A stretch of DNA of 64,000 bases from Tillandsia leiboldiana (Eukaryota > Streptophyta > Magnoliopsida > Poales > Bromeliaceae): positions 15,232,674-15,296,673 of the forward strand of contig CM055065.1 in assembly GCA_029204045.2 (NCBI GenBank). Direction: 5' to 3'. The notes under the pieces were generated by a model that made no database searches, had not been told where the DNA came from, and saw only the letters and a list, made by a program, of their open reading frames with translations. Positions 42,510 through 53,709 of this stretch are shown one piece after another. How positions within the stretch are numbered: position 1 is the first letter of the stretch; the number at the start of each line of letters is the position of its first letter. A program made the translations under genes and the position numbers.

Positions 42510-45500
42510 TGTGATGACCTGGATCTCCGCATAGCTGTTGCTGTGCGTTGGGTGGCTTCTGGAGGCCTACGGGGTGCATTGGAGGTGTTTGTGCACCAAT
42601 TGGACACAAGTGGCGGACTTCGGGCTTAATGGATCACGTGGGTGATCGGTGGACTCCGTCGGATCTTTAGAAGTGGTTTTGCGCGAAGCGGATATTAAAA
42701 ATGGACTCAGCGCGAAGTTTGGACCAAGGAACACCTTTCCGGATGCCTTCGGCAAATTTTGGGGTTGGAATTTGGCAAAATGGACATCAAATTCGGATTC
42801 AGCGCGCGAAAACGGTCAAAACGGACTACCCACTTGTTGTTTTTGAGCACCGGTTACTGTTCACGCCGGAACAGTAACTCCGGCCGGCGGCGGGCAGCGG
42901 CGGAGCACGGCGGACGGGCTCGGGCAGGCGGCAGAGCGGCCGCGGCCAGCGCGTGGGCGCGGGCAGCGCGCGGGCAGGCGCGCGGGTGCGCGGGCAGGCG
43001 CGCGGTCCACGGGCCGTCGTGCACCAGGGGTTGGACACGTGGCTTGTTGGGATTGGTCAGTGCAGTGGACTTGGACCACGGAGCTGGCGGGCGCGGTGCA
43101 TGGACCGGCGGGACACGTGGCCACTTTCTATTGGCAGGCTCAGGAAGGCGGGGTCCACCGAGGCACGGGAGGTTGCCTCGGGAACCGTGCCTGGCAGGGG
43201 CGCCAGGCGGCGCGTCAGGCGAGCACGTGGGCGCGGCAGGCGGGCGCTGACCGGGTGCGCGCCACGTGTCGACGTCCGCTGGTGGCCACGCGGCGCAGCG
43301 GGAGTGGTGGCTCCCGTTGTAGCCTGTTTTGTGGGCGACGTGGAGGCCCGAGGGACTTCCGGGCGCGCACAGTGTTGGGCCGGGCCCAACACTGTAGCCG
43401 CCCGAAAGTCCGGAGCGCCCTGAAATGGGGACAGGATGGGTATTATTTGAATTGTTTCTTCCTTCCTATAAATAGGCCGAGTTCAGCTGCTGTTATCTTT
43501 TTCCCTGTTCATCCTTTCACTGTGCAACCTTCAGGAGATTTCCTCCTCTCCCTGGGACGGATCCATCTGCAGAATCTAGGATTTTTCTGCGGCAGACATC
43601 CCAAGGTTTCTATTTTTACGGCGCGGCGCGACGCTCGTTCGTTTGTGGTCTTCTTCGTCGCGTTTTGGTGCGAGGACTCCCCCAGCTTACCCCGAGTACC
43701 TTTTTCTGTGATTCTTGCGCCGTTGGCTTCACGACAGGTAGGTCTACGTTTCCCATGTTTACTGGTTTTTCCCATTCCGAGCTTTTCATGGGTTTTTCGG
43801 ATCATTTTGTGACCTCATTTTCTGGGGCGGAGTTTTGGGACAGCGGTGCGGTATTTTGGCGTTATCTTCGCGCACAGGCATCGGATTGGGGCGATTCTAA
43901 AGGCGTTTTGCATCTACACATCACGAGGAATATCCCCAAATTTTCTTGGAATTTTCTGTATATTTTTCGAAGGTGAAAAATATCTGTGTACAGAAGTTAT
44001 TGCTACAGTTTTTTTGAGCAGTTTATTTCGAAGTGATTCCCTTGTCGGATTTGTTTCTCAGCGTAGGAGACTCAGTTTTGAGCGTACAGGTACTCGTTTC
44101 GACGGGTTCGTCGCGAGGATCGTGACAGTATTTTTCTTGGAATTTTTCGAGCATTTCTCACAGGTAAAAACAGGGAAACTGTGGACTGTTGTGTTTGGGG
44201 CAGATTTGTGTGAGCATTGTATGTTAATTATGTATGTTCTTTTGGGAATTTTGTACAGCGATCGCGGTGGCTTATCGGTTTGGGCGAGAGCACTATTTGG
44301 ACTCGGAATTAGCGATCGAGGTGGGTGGTTGTTGTTTACCTCTATTTTGACATGCTCACTAGGAATATTAGAGTGATCCCTTTTATTTGGACATGCATTC
44401 TTAAGTAATATAAATTGTGAGCCTATCATATGGAAAATACTATTGTGGATACCTGATAGTGGTTGGGACTTACACATGTTGGTATGGATGGAATGTTAGC
44501 GTTTAACCTTGCATGTGGATTGGAATATTTGTTTTGGGCTATATGATTATCCTGTTAGTGGTTGGTGCTATTTGAGGATTTTATGACATGCATAGGTGGA
44601 TAGAGATGCTTTATTATGGAACATGGATTATAGACATGTGTGGTTGGATAATGTTTTAGCATGATGGTTATATCTATGCGGAGCCATTAATTGTTACACA
44701 TGTGGAACCACTATTGGTCACCTTTTCCTTTATTTCCTTCAGAACACTTGCATGCTTGTTTGGACATCTAGATAGGCCATCTTTTATTGCTACACTTTCA
44801 TGCTGGAACTTGACTTAGGAGAAACCTTGTTTGTTTCTTTTCTCCTTTCGTTAGTCAGGTGGTATTTGTTGCTCGGGTTTGAGCAGGGGTTTGGGATAGT
44901 GTAGCCGGGGCCTGGATTGTGGATCATGGGTTTTGGCGGCGACCGCGGATATTGGGCGGTTGACCGGATGTCGGTTGTAGGACATCGGTAATAGGGCATG
45001 ATTATGGACTAGAGGGTTTTGTGGCAACCGCGGATAGTAGGCGGTTGACCAGATGTCGGATGTGGGACATGATTGTGATTGAGGGTTATTCCGGCGACCG
45101 CGGATATTGGGCGGTTGACCGGAGGTCGGTTGTTAGACCTGGTCGTGGATTGTGGGGTATTGCGGCAATCGCGGATATTGGGCGATTGACCGGATGGTTA
45201 CTCTTGCATCTGATTGGGAATCAGTTTTCTTTTAGTGGAGGGTTGTGTTCCACTGGGGCTTTATAGTTGTGATCCAATCCTGCTTTTATCACACCGGCGC
45301 GGTTATTGCCCGGTGATGCTTTACTCGTGTGGGTCGCTCCCCTCGAGATCCCCTCCGGAGGCCGGGGCTGGACAGTTATGGACAGTTTTGCTATCACATC
45401 GGCGCGGCTTATTTGTCCGATGATGAGGGCGGCAGCAGGAATTTTGCTATCACATCGGCGCGGCTTATTTGCCCGATGATGAGGGCGGTACAGATTGGGT

Positions 45501-46152
45501 TCATCTGGGACGGTTGGTTATTGTTGCATACGGTTATTCCAGTCTAGGACTGTATTTTAGAGGCATAGTAGTGGTAGATTTCCCTCTTTCAGCGGTTTCA
45601 TTTCTTACCACTCTTCTTTCCTTTTTGCCTCTGGTAGACCTAGTGGGTTTGGCAGAGTTTGAGGTTTTACCCACTAGGGGAGGCTACTGGTTTACTAGTA
45701 GTTCTCACCCCCATTCTTCTTTCCTCTTTTTTTTCTTCCTTGTTTTGCAGTGTCTTCTGCGGGTGCTGCTGGGCTTTCTGCGGCGGGTTGAGGAGAGAGG
45801 ACGGCTGAGTAGATAGATCTCGAGGCAGGATGAGCGTGTTAGCTGGACTATTGGTGTACCCAGGTTTCCTCAGACGGTTGTACTTTTACATTTGGGACTG
45901 GCTTATGCCAGCAGGTTGTATTTATTTTGGTGAGCTGGGAGAGACTGATGTATCATTTATACAGATGTATTGTATTTTATTTCCAGCTTCAGTCTGAGAT
46001 GTATTAGTTTTAATTCAGCTCTGTTTTTATTGCTCTTTTATTATTATCTCTTATATCTGAGCAGGTTTGGCGCTTCGTGTACGCGGGAAATACCGTGTGC
46101 ACGGCGGATCTGTAGACGGGCCCGGGTTCTGGTTTACACCCGGGGCGTGACA
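42510..46152 (+). mobile_element. E3 5' LTR
   Basis: TGTGATGACCTGG...CGGGGCGTGACA. GC-rich promoter part with CACGTG at 43036 and 43114 each followed by ATTGG, a palindrome at 43369-43395, and TATAAATA at 43467. Four related blocks at 44930-45205 carry GCGACCGCGGATATTGGGCGG-like units. The GGGTCGCTCCCCTCGAG motif is at 45331. A hairpin AGTGGG/CCCACT with a modified second stem (CTACT/AGTAG) lies at 45641-45701. Confidence 0.88.
43467..43474 (+). promoter_or_regulatory. TATA box of the E3 5' LTR
   Basis: TATAAATA, 72 bp after the GC-rich palindrome; the 3' LTR has the same at 49238-49245. Confidence 0.72.
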
Positions 46153-46159
46153 GATTAGG

Positions 46160-46171
46160 TGGTATCAGAGC
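46160..46171 (+). other. Primer-binding site of E3
   Basis: TGGTATCAGAGC, exact match, 7 bp after the LTR end. Confidence 0.93.
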
Positions 46172-46333
46172 TTAGGGATAGGTCAGTTGGGACTTAGGAA
46201 ACCCTAGGCTTTTCGGCGGACCCTAGGATGTTAGTGCGTGAGAGACGCGACATTTTGCGAAAGTCGGTGATTTGTTTGTTTGACTCTTCCTGTGAGTGAA
46301 GAGGGATCGACATATCCTATTTTTGTGGGACAG

Positions 46334-46357
46334 TTATGTTGGCTGCAGACAACATAA
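46334..46357 (+). other. Conserved palindromic hairpin in the E3 leader
   Basis: Stem TTATGTTG/CAACATAA with CTGCAG in the loop, 174 nt after the PBS; core identical to G, M2 and E2, although neighbouring bases differ. Confidence 0.65.
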
Positions 46358-46590
46358 AGTTACAAAAATAGAGGGATGTCTTTGACTTTCGCTAGATTGG
46401 GTCGAGTGTTTGAGGTGTGCTAATTTGCGGTTTTGTCATGGTGAGCAGTGTCTCCCTGACGTTGGGCCCTGACCCGGGTGCACCTTGGTGCGGCAGTTGG
46501 GTCTGAGCTGGTTGTTTCGGGCCGGATACCCAGATTGGAGTCTGAGAGCTCCGGACCCGAAGGGTAGGTGTGTTGGAGGCAGATCAGCAG

Positions 46591-46730
46591 AGCGGTGACA
46601 CAGTTGTCGGAGCGGTGACACAGTTGTCGGATCAGCGCAGTGGCACAGTTGTCGGATCAGCGCAGTGGCACAGTTGTCGGATCAGCGTAGTGGCACAGTT
46701 GTCGGATCAGCGCAGTGGCACAGTGGTCGG
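46591..46730 (+). repeat. Short tandem repeat in the E3 interior
   Basis: Two 20-bp units (AGCGGTGACACAGTTGTCGG) followed by four 25-bp units (ATCAGCGCAGTGGCACAGTT plus GTCGG). It lies where gag would be expected; no Gag domain is readable nearby. Confidence 0.9.
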
Positions 46731-47329
46731 AGTAGCGAGTAGCCCCCTCCGTCCCGATGTTTAGTGCTGGGGCACCAAGGAAGGGAAGACAGTTGACAGC
46801 GGGTAAGCTGTGGGATTGCTTTGATCAAGTGAGCCAGTTTTGGCGGATGAGTCACCCCGAATTTTGGGAGTGAGTATGGAGCCCTTGGAGGCAGGGTCTT
46901 GTTCGGTGGGGGATAGAGAGTACTTGGAAGCCTTTTATGTCAAGAGTTAACGTAGTTGCTGAACTGCACGCTCCATGTGTAGAGGGACGGGGCGCATAGG
47001 ATATGAGTGTTTGAGAGTGGACTGCCCCAGGATACCTTTTAACTCATTGGGTCCCTCCAGTACGGATTAGGGACGCCTCATTAGAGTAGGCGCCGGGTAT
47101 GGAGCGTGGCATTGTAGTTCCTTTGGATTGGGATCTACCGCCTGAGGCGAGTTCTGTTTGAGGCGCTTGGCGCCGGGTGATGGAGGACAGATCAGTCGGT
47201 GGAGGCATTCCCGATTTCTCTTTTTTCAGGATAGTGGATTTCAGAGACTGTCGGAGCACATATGTTACAGCGGTCGGTGTGGTGGTACTTGTTGGGCTGG
47301 CGGGTTCGGTTTTCTTTCGCGGCGGTTGA

Positions 47330-47860
47330 TTATGCCGCAAGGACAGTTTTCTTGGGGAGCCAGGCCCGGAGGTGTTGGTGCCCTTGGGTTGCTTGAGGGT
47401 TATCTTCGCCTCTATAGTTTTGACTTCGGGAGCGAGGCGGGTGTTTCGCAGTGGATGAGTAGACTTTGGCTGGTGTGGTTGAGGGACCTACGACGGCGCT
47501 GGGACTCGGGGATACCCCCTTTGGTTTCGAGTTCCCAACTGTTCTCCTATCGGAGTGGTCTTGCATGTCACTGGTTTGGGAGTTGAGGACACAACCCCAG
47601 GATTCGATGTTTTGGAAAGTTTGTCAGACCAAGTGTGTCGCCTTTGGGGGTGCCGGTGCTATTCGAGTTGTGGAAGGTTGGTTCACTTCGGCCTTGTGTG
47701 GATCCCCGGAAATTAGATGAAGTGACCATCCGGAGCTAGCACCTTTGTCGAGCATGGATGATTTGATTTACCAGCTGTAAGGGTCCCGGGTCTTCCTGAA
47801 GGTGGATTTGTAAGCTGGTTTTCTCGACTGCCTATGGCTGTGTGTTGAGGCCGGAGAGTC
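47330..47860 (+). pseudogene. E3 reverse-transcriptase remnant
   Basis: Plus-strand pieces resemble the RT start: RPSVSPLGVPVLFE (compare RPSVSPWGAPVLFVKK), then a weak RKLDEVTIR and DDLIYQL..GSRVFLKVDL (compare IDDLFDQLQGAKVFSKIDL). Stops and frame changes separate them, and the YxDD box is absent. The rest of the interior (46150-47330 and 47860-48270) shows no recognisable domain. Confidence 0.6.
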
Positions 47861-48270
47861 GGGGAATTGCTTCTACATCCCGACGGTTTAAAGACTTGAG
47901 ATCAGAGGCTACGGGATCAGTTGGGGGACTTATATCGGATGCCTCGGGAGTATCGAGGTACTTGGATCGAGCTTGTGTGCCGATGGACTTGTGGTTGGTT
48001 TATCTGAGGCCCTGGGAGGAGCGGATGCTTGTACCGATGCAGACTACTTGGTAGCTCGAGCGGTTAGCCCAGCTGTACATGGATGAGGTGGTGCGGTTTT
48101 TTTGGAGTGCCCGCCTCTATTTTGTTCTAGTTAGAGACCCGAGGATTGCATCGCGTCTCTGGAGGATGTATTAGACAGCTTTGGGAGCTTGAGTAGTGGA
48201 TGATTGGATATTTACCCCCTCTACTTGGTTGAGGGATGACTTTAGTTTCGAGGACGAAACTTTCTTTTAG

Positions 48271-48280
48271 TGGGGGAGGA
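48271..48280 (+). other. Polypurine tract of E3
   Basis: TGGGGGAGGA directly before the LTR start, after CGAGGACGAAACTTTC, the block also seen before the O1 and E PPTs. Confidence 0.85.
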
Positions 48281-50267
48281 TGTGATGACCTGGATCTCCG
48301 CATAGCTGTTGCTGTGCGTTGGGTGGCTTCTGGAGGCCTACGGGGTGCGTTGGAGGTGTTTGTGCACCAATTGGACACAAGTGGCGGACTTCGGGCTTAA
48401 TGGATCACGTGGGTGATCGGTGGACTCCGTCGGATCTTTAGAAGTGGTTTTGAGCGAAGCGGATATTAAAAATGGACTCAGCGCGAAGTTTGGACCAAGG
48501 AACACCTTTCCGGATGCCTTCGGCAAATTTTGGGGTTGGAATTTGGCAAAATGGACATCAAATTCGGATTCAGCGCGCGAAAATGGTCAAAACGGACTAT
48601 CCACTTGTTATTTTTGAGCACCGGTTACTGTTCACGCCGGAACAGTAACTCCGGCCGGCGGCGGGCAGCGGCGGAGCACGGCGGACGGGCTCGGGCAGGC
48701 GGCAGAGCGGCCGCGGGCAGCGCGTGGGCGCGGGCAGCGCGCGGGCAGGCGCGCGGGTGCGCGGGCAGGCGCGCGGTCCACGGGCCGTCGTGCACCAGGG
48801 GTTGGACACGTGGCTTGTTGGGATTGGTCGGTGCAGTGGACTTGGACCACGGAGCTGGCGGGCGCGGTGCATGGACCGGCGGGACACGTGGCCACTTTCT
48901 ATTGGCAGGCTCAGGAAGGCGGGGTCCACCGAGGCACGGGAGGTTGCCTCGGGAACCGTGCCTGGCAGGGGCGCCAGGCGGCGCGTCAGGCGAGCACGTG
49001 GGCGCGGCAGGCGGGCGCTGACCGGGTGCGCGCCACGTGTCGACGTCCGCTGGTGGCCACGCGGCGCAGCGGGAGTGGTGGCTCCCGTTGTAGCCTATTT
49101 TGTGGGCGACGTGGAGGCCCGAGGGACTTCCGGGCGCGCACAGTGTTGGGCCGGGCCCAACACTGTAGCCGCCCGAAAGTCCGGAGCGCCCGGAAATGGG
49201 GACAGGATGGGTATTATTTGAATTGTTTCTTCCTTCCTATAAATAGGCCAAGTTCAGCTGCTGTTATCTTTTTCCCTGTTCATCCTTTCACTGTGCAACC
49301 TTCAGGAGATTTCCTCCTCTCCCTGGGACGGATCCATCTGCAGATTCCAGGATTTTTCTGCGGCACACATCCCAAGGTTTCTATTTTTACGGCGCGGCGC
49401 GACGCTCGTTCGTTTGTGGTCTTCTTCGTCGCGTTTTGGTGCAAGGACTCCCCCAGCTTACCCCGAGCACCTTTTTCTGTGATTCTTGCGCCGTTGGCTT
49501 CACGACAGGTAGGGCTACATTTCCCATGTTTACTGGTTTTTCCCATTCCGAGCTTTTCATGGGTTTTTCGGATCATTTTGTGACCTCATTTTCTGGGGCG
49601 GAGTTTTGGGACAGCGGTGCGGTATTTTGGCGTTATCTTCGCGCACAGGCATCGGATTGGGGCGATTCAAAAGCGTTTTGCATCTACACATCACGAGGAA
49701 TATCCCCAAATTTTCTTGGAATTTTATGAATATTTTTCGAAGGTGAAAAATATCTGTGTACAGAAGTTATTGCTACAGTTTTTTTGAGAAGTTTATTTCG
49801 AGGTGATTCCCTTGTCGGATTTGTTTCTCAGCGTAAGAGACTCGGTTTTGAGCGTGCAGGTACTCGTTTCGACGGGTTCGTCGCGAGGATTGTGACAGTA
49901 TTTTTCTTGGAATTTTTCGGGCATTTCTCGCAGGTAAAAACAGGGAAACTGTGGACTGTTGTGTTTGGGGCAGATTTGTGTGAGCATTGTATGTTAATTA
50001 TGTATGTTCTTTTGGGAATTTTGTACAGCAATCGCGGCGGCTTATCGGTTTGGGCGAGAGCACTATTTGGACTCGGAATTAGCGATCGAGGTGGGTGGTT
50101 GTTGTTTACCTCTATTTTGACATGCTCACTAGGAATATTAGAGTGATCCCTTTTATTTGGACATGCATGCTTAAGTAATATAAATTGTGAGCCTATCATA
50201 TGAAAAATACTATTGTGGATACCTGATAGTGGTTGGGACTTATACATGTTGGTATGCATGGAATGTT
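48281..50267 (+). mobile_element. E3 3' LTR, first part
   Basis: Nearly identical to 42510-44500; interrupted after GGAATGTT by S2. Holds TATAAATA at 49238 and the palindrome at 49140-49166. Confidence 0.88.
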
Positions 50268-53200
50268 TGTCACGCCCCGGGGTCGAAACTGCGACCCGGG
50301 CTCACTAACAGATCCGCCATCTGTACGGAAACTTCCGTACAGACGAAGCGTCTAACCTGCAAAAAGAATCAACTACAGTATACAGATATCAGAGCTGAAA
50401 GTAAACCACTAAAAGAACTGAAAACCAAACCCTGTACAACTGAAAATAGTACCATATCCATCTCCCAAATACGATCGTATACAAAGTCCTCTGATACAAA
50501 ACTCAAAAGGGGAGGTATCTCCAATAAATACATCAGTGTACAAACTCTCGATACAAATATCCTCACTACATCAGTCTCTCAAACTGTAAAATAAAGTACA
50601 ACTCTATACCTCACAACAAAGGTCTCTCAACAGAGGAAAAAGAAGTAAACTAATCTACTGAAGCTCTCCTCTGAAGGGGTACCGCTACACTCCAATGACG
50701 GGTAGAGAACTAGCTCGCGACTCCCTCGCCTCGGTCAGAAGGATCAGCAACTGGAGCAACAGGAACAGGAGAAGAAGTTCCTGGGGAAAAAGACACCACG
50801 ACCGGTGTGAGAACTACTTCCCACAGTAGTTCTCAGTGGGTGCCGTCAACAAGCCCAACGGTCTGCCCACTAAGTCTACTAGAGGTAAAAGATAAGAGTG
50901 CAATGAAATCTGAACAAGAAAAGCTGGAGCTACTCTACAGCTACCATACCTCTATCTAGATACTCAAAAAGTGGAACAGATGAAAGTAAAAGAGACCACT
51001 CGCACCCAAGGTGCTCAATAGACCCAATCGAACTGACTGCCTCATAGGGTCCAGTCAAGCCTGCGCCTGTCGACTAGGAACGCGCCTGCCCACTACCACA
51101 CATCCCCATGAGGACGGGATTTACGTGGGGCGTCCTGCCCGTCTAACTCACCCCTCGCGCAAAACTGCCTCAACAGGCCCATCGTATCCACAGTGGCATC
51201 TCAGGGACGCGACTCTAACTGAGGAAAACGGCGCGGCATAGAGTATCACAAATTGGCATAAGCAGGCTATAGTCAAAAACCACGCTCACTCCCAGAACGG
51301 TAGGACTAAAGATCCCCAAATATCTCGCACAACAGTTGGAGCACTCTCTACGACTCAGCTGATCAGCTCACACGGAACACGAGACACTAGCCTCTCCAAC
51401 AGCTCGCAGCACGAGGCACACTGGCTGGAGGTACTCCACAGCCAGGAACGACCCACAACTCAAGCTAACAATACTGGTCGGACAACACTCAACGACCTGG
51501 GATCACCGTTAACCCCAACGGTTCCCAACAACACTGGCCGGAAGATACTCGACGGCCCGGGACTACCGCCTGCTCAACGGCTCCCTCCCACGACAGCGCA
51601 ACAGGGATACTAGACCTCCCGGGACTACCGTGTACCCAAACGGCTCCCGGCAAAGATAAGCAACCCGCTACAACTACCAGACTCCACTCTGCTCCCAAGC
51701 ACGAGTGCAAACGCATCCCACACTAAAAGAAAATCCCGACCTCTCGGCCCACTACCCGGGCGAGGATAACATTATGTCCAGGGATAGCAAAACAGTGTGG
51801 GTGTCTAAACATAATTAACCCTAGCCCAAGTGAGGGTTTTCTACTGGTCTGGTTACACATGCAACATATGACAGGGGTGCTAGGTCAAGTTCCAAGATAG
51901 CTGTATTAACAGATGATAAAAAGGAATAACCATTCCAACAATCTAGCATGCTACACAAGGAAATAACTATCATGCATAGTCCTACATCAATAGAATTAAT
52001 GTACAGTCCCTAAAACTTGGAGATAAGGCCACCCACCTCGATTTGCCACCAATTGCTCGTAGACACTTGCAATTGGCCTCCACGCGATCCGCACGCAAAA
52101 CGATGTCCGCTGCCAGAGTCCGCACGCAAAACGGAGCACGGTGCCGGAATCCGCACGCCAAACGGAGTCCGCACGCAAAACGATGTCCGCTGCCTGAGTC
52201 CGCACGCAAAACGAAGCACGGTGCCGGAATCCGCACGTCAAACGGAGTCCGCACGCAAAATGGTGCACGGTGCCGGAGTCCGTACGCAAAACGGTGCACG
52301 GTGCCAGGATCCTCATGCAAAACGGAGTCCGCACGCAAAACGGTGCACGGTGTCGGAGTCCGCACGCAAAACGGTGCACGGTGCCAGGATCCGCACGGAA
52401 AACGGAGTCCGCACGCAAAACGGTGCACGGTGCCGAAGTCCGCACGCAAAACGGTGCACAGTGCCAGGATCCGCACGCAAAACGGAGTCCGCACGCAAAA
52501 CGGTGCACGGTGCCCAAGACAGAAAAGAGCAAGAGGGTCAATTACAGTCTAAAAGAACGCTCCAAAAACTGTACAAAAATACAGTAAAACCAACACACGG
52601 GACCTACCCGATTGCGCCGCCGTCGTCGAAACGCTCCGCCGGGCGACCTCGCACGCAAAACGAGGTCCACGACGCACCGCCGCACCTCACGCAACCTCCT
52701 CCCTCACTCCCTCTCGCTCTCGGGTGCAGAAGAAAGAAAAGGAAGGGAGAAAATGGCAGTGCGGGGAGGAAGAAGAAGAAGAAAAGAGGGAGAGAGAGGA
52801 AAATGGTCCATGGTGCCGGTCCACGGAGCCGGTCCACCGCGCCATCCAATAGGGGGGCTCCAACCGGCCGGTCCACAACGCTGGGCGCGTGCGCCGGGTC
52901 CACGCACGCGCCCAGCGCGCCACGTGGCGCGCAGCAACGCGCCCGCCACACGGGCGCGTTACACCAGCGCCACCCCAGGCGCGGGACACCCGTGCGCCAC
53001 ACGGGCGCGTGCCCCTGCGCCCGCGGGGGCGCCAACGGGGGGCCGCCACGTGGCGGCCCCTGCGCTGACCCGCAGGCGCGCGTTCCCAACGCGCGCCAGA
53101 CGCGCATTCCCTCGCCGTACGCGCCTGCCACGCCCTCGGGATCCGCGCCACACCTTGATTTCCGCACCGCGTCGCCTCGAAAAACGTGCACTTCATCCGG

Positions 53201-53704
53201 GCTCCAAATTCAACAAATAAATAGTCCATTCTTAGCGATTTCGCGCGCTGAATCCAAAAACGATGTCTGTTTTCCCAAATTCTCGTCCGAAAATTCGCCG
53301 AATGCCCACTCGATCCGATTTTCGTGCCGGGTCCATTTTTAAAGTCCGATTTGCCAAATTCCAACTCTAAAAATTCCCGAAGGCGACCGGAGAGGTAAAC
53401 TTTTATCCAAACTTCGCCCGGAGTCCAATTTTGACATCTGAACCGCGCGGAACCACTTCCAAACACCCGACGGGTCCTCCAATTTCCCACGGGGTCTCCT
53501 TTTAAGCCCGAAGTCCACCACTTGTGTCCAAATTGCGCGCAGCCATCACGACGCACCACGCAGGCCTCCAGTGATGCAAGCTAAATCCCAAATTGCACCA
53601 CAAATTCAATTCTCGGGCCCGACACGCACACAAACACTCCCAAAGGCCACTAAAAGCTGCTCAACAACCAGCAAGCCCTACGCGGGGGATTCCGGGACCT
53701 CACA
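50268..53704 (-). mobile_element. S2: minus-strand solo LTR, TSD ATGTT
   Basis: 3437 bp flanked by ATGTT at 50263-50267 and 53705-53709. The other E3 LTR shows the empty site (GGAATGTTAGCG near 44490). It starts TGTGAGGTCCCGG (minus strand) and ends GGGGCGTGACA. It has a terminal hairpin CTGTACGGAA/TTCCGTACAG (50321-50342) and a twin hairpin at 50809-50871. An 80-bp tandem repeat lies at 52090-52515. It has CACGTGG-rich promoter sequence near 52920-53060. It is the same family as L2 and probably as the LTR at 63378. Confidence 0.9.
52090..52515 (-). repeat. 80-bp higher-order tandem repeat in S2
   Basis: Units of 49 and 31 bp alternate, giving an 80-bp period; GTGCCAGGATCC-like starts fall at 52301, 52381 and 52461. 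The basic subunit is GTCCGCACGCAAAACGGTGC. All frames are open across it, which produces long spurious ORFs on both strands. Confidence 0.92.
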
Positions 53705-53709
53705 ATGTT

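Noticed and set aside
42759..43423. Repeated 150-260-codon frames present in both E3 LTRs
   Set aside because: They are identical because the LTRs are duplicates; they span the CACGTG/TATA promoter part and match no protein family.
52017..53342. 441-codon open frame in S2
   Set aside because: It is produced by the 80-bp tandem array and GC-rich LTR sequence; the opposite strand is equally open and no conserved domain is seen.
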